DNA of 64,000 nt from Aporrectodea caliginosa (Eukaryota; Annelida; Clitellata; Crassiclitellata; Lumbricidae), in assembly GCA_020284085.1 (NCBI GenBank), contig JACEVL010000154.1:1612143-1676142 (forward strand), read 5' to 3'. The translations under genes and the position numbers were made by a program. The notes beneath the pieces were generated by a model that searched no databases, was not told the origin of the DNA, and saw only the letters and a list, made by a program, of their open reading frames with translations. Shown here one piece after another: positions 58,456 to 64,000 of the stretch (positions are counted from its first letter, which is position 1; every line of letters begins with the position of its first letter).

Positions 58456-59454
58456 TGAAAATAAGAACTTGATATGGAGTAATATCCGTCAGTTTATCAG
58501 TCAATCAGAGATTACTGAGTACAAAGACAACATTTTGGATAACTTAGAAATTCAAATAACTTTTATAAATTTTATTTCCTGTACAGTGCTGTTTATTTCT
58601 CAATTGATGACACTAAATAGTGACGTAAATAAGATGAATCCTTGAAAGGACGGAGACAACGTAAGGGATATCAGACCAAAATAAAATATAACAAATAGTA
58701 ACAGACAGTTAATAAATAAATAAAGTGACATACAAAAAAATAAAAAACGGAAAAAAACGAGACGAAAAATAAAAAACGAAAAAAACGACGTTTTGGGGAA
58801 AATAATAAAAAACGAAAAAAACGTTTTTTACAACTATGGAGATTAGAACTCGAACTTAGGATTCCTACGTTATAGCAATATACAAATACAATTAAAGAAT
58901 TCTTTATAAATTATTTAATGTGATGCTAAAAGCCTACAACTGGTTTACGGATTTCATATGAGGCTTTCTTGAATGTCAACTCCCTCCAACCAAATTCACT
59001 GGCCTGCTTATTGTCTACATAGTCCGGATGTACTGTTAATTACCTTGTATTTTTATTATTTATATTTTATGATATAGGATCAGCTAAAATGAACAAGCTC
59101 CTAAGACAGCAGTTTCTATCTATGAAAATGGAAGTGTTTTTGAAATTGAACAAGACATCTTATAGTGACTTTAAAAGACTTTTTAGAGGACTGAAATTAA
59201 TCATTATTTGGAAAACTAAAATAAGAACTAAAATTACTAGAAAATTAATATGGGAATGATAAGTAAAATTATTGGTGGACTAAAATTAGAATTGGAAGTA
59301 AAATTCAAGGACACAGAACTGAATTAAAACTGAATTAGGAATTATTTTTAGAAGTCACTGTCAGCAGATGCTGCAATCAGTATAATTATAGTAGCGCATA
59401 CAATGTATCCATTGTATCCTATATTATAGAAATTAGCTGAGTCTGTTCCTGCGT

Positions 59455-59459
59455 CCCTC

Positions 59460-59509
<50 letters not shown>

Positions 59510-59512
59510 CAT
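59455..59512. repeat. (TGTC)n followed by (TC)n
   Basis: Compound microsatellite. Confidence 0.95.
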
Positions 59513-60288
59513 CCATCCGTCTGTCTATATTGTTACCTGCTTCCTGCCCGCTTCTGCCTGCCAGCCAGAAGCCTGACTGCCTCTGCGTGCCTGCCTGCCT
59601 GCGTGCATGCGTATCTTTCTTCATGACTAAGCACATGAAGGCTAAACATCGAGTCTTCTGTTTCGACCAGTCACGTAATTCGACCTCCAGATTCGCGGAG
59701 CCTTATATAGGCCCATAAGTCTCTGCACAAGCGTATAGTAGACAGAATCGTGACCCATAAAAGCAACTGATGACGGGGGGGGGGTTCTGATGCAGAGAAA
59801 GTCGACTGCACACAGAGCAGTGTCTGTGAATAGTAGACACTCGTGTGGCAAATAGTCTGCCATTCGATTCGTGTGGCGAAGTGATCTTTACGGTAGCGCT
59901 GGGTCTGTGTGTGCTCCAATGATTGAAGGTGTGAGCCTGCTGAACAGACTCCGCAAAGACCATGAAATGTTGTTCGCGCGCTTCTATCTTTTGCTTCAGA
60001 TTCACATTTACCGACCCTGCGAGCGTAATAAATCTATTATAAATAAATCTAATCTTTGTTGAATCATGTGCCTTTATTGAAATCTTTGAACCTTGAAACG
60101 TGAACAGTGGTCACGATGACTGTGATTTTTGCCAGACAACGAGAGTCCTGCTACTGTACATTAATGTCTGCTCAGCCTCTTCCAGGAAATAAGGACACGT
60201 AGGACTAAAGCGCTCCCGTGTCACGCAGTGGAACGTACATGTAAGAGAGGCACTTCGTTCTTGCTTTTCGGTTCTTGAGTCTGCAATG

Positions 60289-60634
60289 CAGTGGCGGCAC
60301 TACACTAGGGCATGCCAGGGCAAATGCCCTGGTAAAAAAGCCTTTGCCCTGGTCGTTGCCCTGCCAACATTTTTGCTATAGGCCTATTATTATAGCCAAA
60401 AATTTTGCTATACAACCTGTATAGCCTGTATTTGACAGATGCGTCATAATACACAATTGAAGATCCACAGACGTACAGGCCTATCTATGTGTGGGGTCTG
60501 TCTAAGTAACGTATACACATGTGTCGGCTACGCATGTGTGGAAGTATATATATCCTTCAGGCTTGAATTAGTGGTCAGCCACTCGGATCCTTCTTCTCAA
60601 CTTTTTATGTCAATGGTATCAATCTGAGACACTC

Positions 60635-60720
<86 letters not shown>

Positions 60721-60963
60721 TCTCTCTCTCTCCAGCTTCAGGGTGCTTTGCCCACTATGAGCCCCTGACCTGACAAGTATGAGAGTGCAGAGGGCCGACT
60801 TATGGCGAGCGCGGTATCGCGAAATTAAATGGTCACCATGCATATGGTCACCATAATTATAAGCTCGCGCTACCACGCTTGCCATAAATAACCACTGCAC
60901 TGGTTACTTGTATGACTGCCCTGGCTATGCCCTGGTAACCAAAAGTGTCTGGCGCCGCCACTG
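60289..60963. mobile_element. hAT-like MITE
   Basis: Starts CAGTGGCGGCACTACACTAG and ends TGGCGCCGCCACTG; exact 8-bp duplication CTGCAATG (60281-60288 and 60964-60971). Subterminal GCCAGGGCAAATGCCCTGGT is itself palindromic, and the motif TGCCCTGGTAA recurs at both ends. It encloses a (TC)n array (60637-60733). Confidence 0.88.
60637..60733. repeat. (TC)n microsatellite
   Basis: About 95 bp of TC with a single A interruption, inside the hAT-like MITE. Confidence 0.97.
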
Positions 60964-61649
60964 CTGCAATGGACAAATTCTAAGGTCTTAGACATAGGGC
61001 CAGCGCGTCACAGCATTAAGTTGTTGTTGTTGTTTATTCCAAGCTTACGACGATATCAAATTACACGTCTTGACGTGCGCTAACAGCTTACCTATGATCA
61101 GTACATAGAGTCCTCTTCGTATTATACAGGTCTAAGACCTCAATCAATCCAGCAGCGCTACTGAGTGGACTATCGTGCAACACACGATGTCTTTCAAGAC
61201 AGTAATAGTTTTAAGGTTCCCGGCCATTGTGGCTGCGCTTTCTTATCAGACATGGCCACGTATACATGGCTGCAGTTTCTAGATAGTGTAACCGGATCCA
61301 GAATTGACGGATTGATGGATCGCTGAGCGGACGAAAGGAGATTCCCAGAAGTATACTCGGTTGCAGCCGCACGCGATTCTGGAGTATATATAGGCAAGAG
61401 ATGACACGACCTGTAGCGGTCGACTGGCGCCCTCTACGTATCGATTGCCGTCTAAGATGGATCGGCATGGAAGCCAGCGCAGAAGTCCAGAATACTCTCG
61501 AATTTACTGGCTATAGAACGATCGTAGCCTTTACGTCTTCTGGTAACTAAATAAGGAACAGAGTTACCTACCGAACATTTATTATCTATTGCTGCCTTTC
61601 TATGCAGCCATCCAGATATGACTGTATAATTATAAAGGCACATATAATG

Positions 61650-61694
<45 letters not shown>

Positions 61695-62299
61695 TATTGA
61701 TGGTGGCTATCTAAATATATGCAGGACTATACGAGACAAACTGTTTAAAACCTGGTCATGTTTACAGATTTCGCTGTCTGCCATAAAATTAAAGTGTATG
61801 GTATCGTATTGTAATGTAGGCTAATGAATTGTATGGTATTGTAAAAGTATATACATTACACCGTATAGTTTAGTATTTTATTACTTTCAAACAGATTGTA
61901 TCTTATGGTATTTAACGTATTGCATGGGAGTCTTGTTATACATTAACATACAGTAACCTTGTATATCTTATACATTAACATACAGTAACCTTGTATATCT
62001 TGTCATAGGGTCTACTTGTTAATATATGAATGCAAACATATATATATATATATATATATATGTATATGTATATGTATATATATGTATATATATAGACATA
62101 GACATATTTGTTTATGTAGGTTTTTGTTTATGGTCATGTGCACTGTATATACGCGGTCATCAAGAGCTTAAGACGCCGTGAAATTATTGTTCGTGACTAT
62201 ATGTATTATGTTGTATTGCTTGTATTGTGAACACCCATTCGGAGTTGTTGTTAAACCTACAAAGTGTTTGAAGGCGTGTGTAATCTTCATTTTGCTGGC
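60964..62299. other. Intergenic with (AT)n arrays
   Basis: (AT)n at 61650-61695 and 62036-62095, and a direct repeat TACATTAACATACAGTAACC at about 61940 and 61973. No gene seen. Confidence 0.45.
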
Positions 62300-62343
62300 T
62301 CTGAAAAGTAGCGCTATACAAATTTACGATTACGATTACGACA
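62300..62343 (+). repeat. Retroposon 3' tail with (ACGATT)n
   Basis: CTCTGAAAAGTAGCGCTATA, then CAAATTTACGATTACGATTA. The AGCGCTATA core resembles the GCGCC-family ends, but the terminal repeat differs. Confidence 0.55.
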
Positions 62344-63617
62344 AATAATGTCATTAAACTTAGCACTCATCGTCATCACGGTATATACCTTTATCCTAAT
62401 CTCCTATTTCGTTGTAGCAATCTCGACTCATCTATATATACTATTAAAACACACTCTGCTATCTATCAGGATTAAGTGTACAGCTTTTCTTGTTTTGTCC
62501 AGCTGTGAATCGGTGGTTCTTTGGACCAGCTGTCAGTTCTATCCGTCAGGCAGACGCAGTCCGTCGAACATCTTTGCACGCCACTCCGTTCAAACGACGA
62601 ATGCCTCCAAGACTGAGGAGGCAGCGAATGTGAGGAGGAGGCCGCACCAATCTGTCCGAGTCTCTCTGCTCTCTGGCTGCACTGCATGGTGCCATCGGTC
62701 TGGCACGCACCGTCAGACGTAATCCAAGAGCTATATTAATTATGGACGAGAGCCGAAATGCCCTGAGCGAGCGTGCAAGCGAATTGCGGAACCCAGACGA
62801 AATGACCTGAAATTATACGCGAGTCACGTAACAAGAAACCGCGGGCGATATTAAGGAAAACGGTGAGCAGAAGAAGAGCAGAGCGTCTCCTCTTTACTAC
62901 AAGATCAACCGATTTAATAACCGCCTTGCAGAGGGATTAACTTGGTGCATTCGAAATGCGTTCCAGCTGAATCCTAATTGAATAGATCTACATGCACTTG
63001 GCTAGGAACCGCTTCATATCCTGTCTGCAAATTCATGCCAAAAACAGAAACGGGATAGACCTATCTCTTAAAGGTGTGTAAAGGTAGTCATTTTGAAGAA
63101 TTCTGGTTATTGACAACGAATGCAGGCGTAACCAAAGGCTGTCATGAGCTACACACAAGCGAAGAACTAGAGGATCACGGCACTTGCTCTTTCGGTTTGA
63201 AAATAGTCTAAACTGAAATCTAGATCTGCAGATTATCGCAAACTGAAGGTGGTTTTGTGGAAGGTTTAAAGAGCATCAGTAACTGCTAAGACAACACGTT
63301 TACCCAGTGTGATAGTACGCGAATTACATAACAATATGCAAGGAGAGGAGGAACCTGGTTAGATGATATTCGCAAAGGGCAAAAGGCCCTATTAAACCCT
63401 CAGTTACCGTTTTCTAAAGTTACAAATACGTGGACGCATAACTTCATCTGTTAGTGGAATAACGGATCCTGAAATCTGACGAAGCGGATGATCACGTAAA
63501 GAGGGTCAAGAGGTCAAGAGGCCAAGAGGTCGAGAGGTCAAAAGGCCGAGAGGGTCCACCCTTCTTGACAACAGATCCCATAGAAACTTACCCAGGTCGA
63601 ATAATTCCTTTTTGCAG
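62344..63617. other. Upstream region of the right-edge gene
   Basis: Locally GC-richer at 62500-62720. Likely contains the promoter and a non-coding first exon, since the coding exon begins with an acceptor. I cannot place either. A GGTCAAGAGG unit is repeated about five times at 63506-63555. Confidence 0.35.
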
Positions 63618-63622
63618 GCGCG

Positions 63623-64000
63623 ATGGTTCGATCGAGCCATTCGTTCAAGAGCTCCGCTGGCCCTGTGCTGGTCAAGAGACAGACTGGTATGGCCCCACAA
63701 CAGAAGACGTGTACCCTGGTCGGCGGGGTCTTCGTCCTCGTCTGTGTCTACCTCGTCTACCAGATGACCTCATCACCACCAGACTGGTTTGACGTCTGCC
63801 CGCGCGAGGACTTCGTCCTGTCTCTGACGCAGCATGCCACTCCTGATCGGTTCATCGTACTGGCCCTGGTCGACGCAGCCTTCGCTGACATGGCCATCAA
63901 CCTCTACGAGTCCAGTCTGAAACCCTACGGCATCGAGAACTTTCTGTTCGTCGGGGCCGGACGCAGGGCCTGCGAGATCCTCAACAACGTCTCGCTGCCG
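63623..64000 (+). CDS. Type II membrane nucleotide-sugar transferase-like protein, N-terminal 126 aa (cut by window edge)
   Basis: The exon starts after acceptor CCTTTTTGCAG at 63617; the ATG at 63623 follows 5 nt later and the frame is open to the window end (126 codons). Residues 1-29 are basic and Ser-rich, 30-47 form a membrane segment (CTLVGGVFVLVCVYLVY), then a Pro-rich stem, as in Golgi type II glycosyltransferases. From about residue 75, FIVLALVDAAFADMAINLY, then KPYGIENFLFVGAG and CEILNN, resembles the first strands of the Nucleotid_trans (PF03407) domain found in GT77-like enzymes. A sequon NVS lies at about 122-124. The DxD motif would be beyond the edge. Codon use is GC-rich (C-ending), unlike the flanks, supporting a real gene. 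Substrate unknown. Confidence 0.75.
   Translation, partial: MVRSSHSFKSSAGPVLVKRQTGMAPQQKTCTLVGGVFVLVCVYLVYQMTSSPPDWFDVCPREDFVLSLTQHATPDRFIVLALVDAAFADMAINLYESSLKPYGIENFLFVGAGRRACEILNNVSLP

Larger units (their letters stand above)
56951..58838. mobile_element. hAT-like element with CATAGTTGT ends, nested
   Basis: Starts CATAGTTGTTAAAAACG and ends CGTTTTTTACAACTATG; exact 8-bp duplication GAGATTAG (56943-56950 and 58839-58846). Both subterminal regions carry AAAAAACGGAAAAAAACG in the same orientation, so these are not part of the inverted repeat. Most of the interior is a LINE insertion. Confidence 0.85.
55885..59360. mobile_element. hAT-like element hosting nested insertions
   Basis: Starts CAGTGATATTTTCGTTAACG and ends AGAAGTCACTG; flanked by an exact 8-bp duplication TCAGCAGA (55877-55884 and 59361-59368). 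The outermost 100-200 bp on each side are AT-rich with repeated TTAACGAAAA or ACTAAAATTA words. Removing the nested elements (56616-56895 and 56951-58838) leaves about 1.3 kb of host element with no recognised transposase. Confidence 0.85.

Overview
This is an animal nuclear sequence with spliced genes, long introns, abundant microsatellites, tRNA-derived SINEs, LINEs and many DNA transposons. A ciliated marine invertebrate is likely. The LINE and SINE types and a degenerate 2A-like LINE start suit an echinoderm, hemichordate or similar lineage, but the species cannot be fixed from the sequence.

The one complete host gene is a CCDC13 orthologue (centriolar-satellite / ciliogenesis coiled-coil protein) on the minus strand, 32503 down to 17447. 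I reconstructed 15 coding exons whose phases all agree and that sum to 1989 nt (662 aa plus stop). The window cuts two further genes. At the left edge (1-1006, minus) is a long open frame that looks like a transposon-derived protein. At the right edge (63623-64000, plus) is the start of a type II membrane protein resembling nucleotide-sugar transferases of the Nucleotid_trans / GT77 kind. Two isolated candidate exons (3400-3679 minus; 40583-40699 plus) suggest genes I cannot name.

The rest is mostly mobile DNA. Several elements can be delimited to the base by terminal inverted repeats (TIRs) plus target-site duplications (TSDs): a Harbinger-like MITE (4008-4464); hAT-like elements at 9800-10088, 14770-15245, 29077-30013, 34336-34980, 37982-38508, 56616-56895, 56951-58838, 55885-59360 and 60289-60963; a long-TIR element with an OTU-protease remnant (33433-35719); a pogo-like element (38657-40532); and a 1.75-kb near-perfect palindrome (43647-45401). 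At 55.9-59.4 kb, elements are nested three deep.

One CR1/L2-like LINE family ends in a conserved GCGCC hairpin. A tRNA-derived SINE family carries the same 3' end, so the two look like a LINE/SINE pair. Tandem repeats are heavy: (CA)n, (CAGT)n, (ACAT)n, (TC)n, (AAT)n, (GGAC)n, a 33-bp satellite, a 20-bp minisatellite and about 1 kb of polypyrimidine. The 8-mer palindrome TAGGCCTA is strongly over-represented outside CCDC13.
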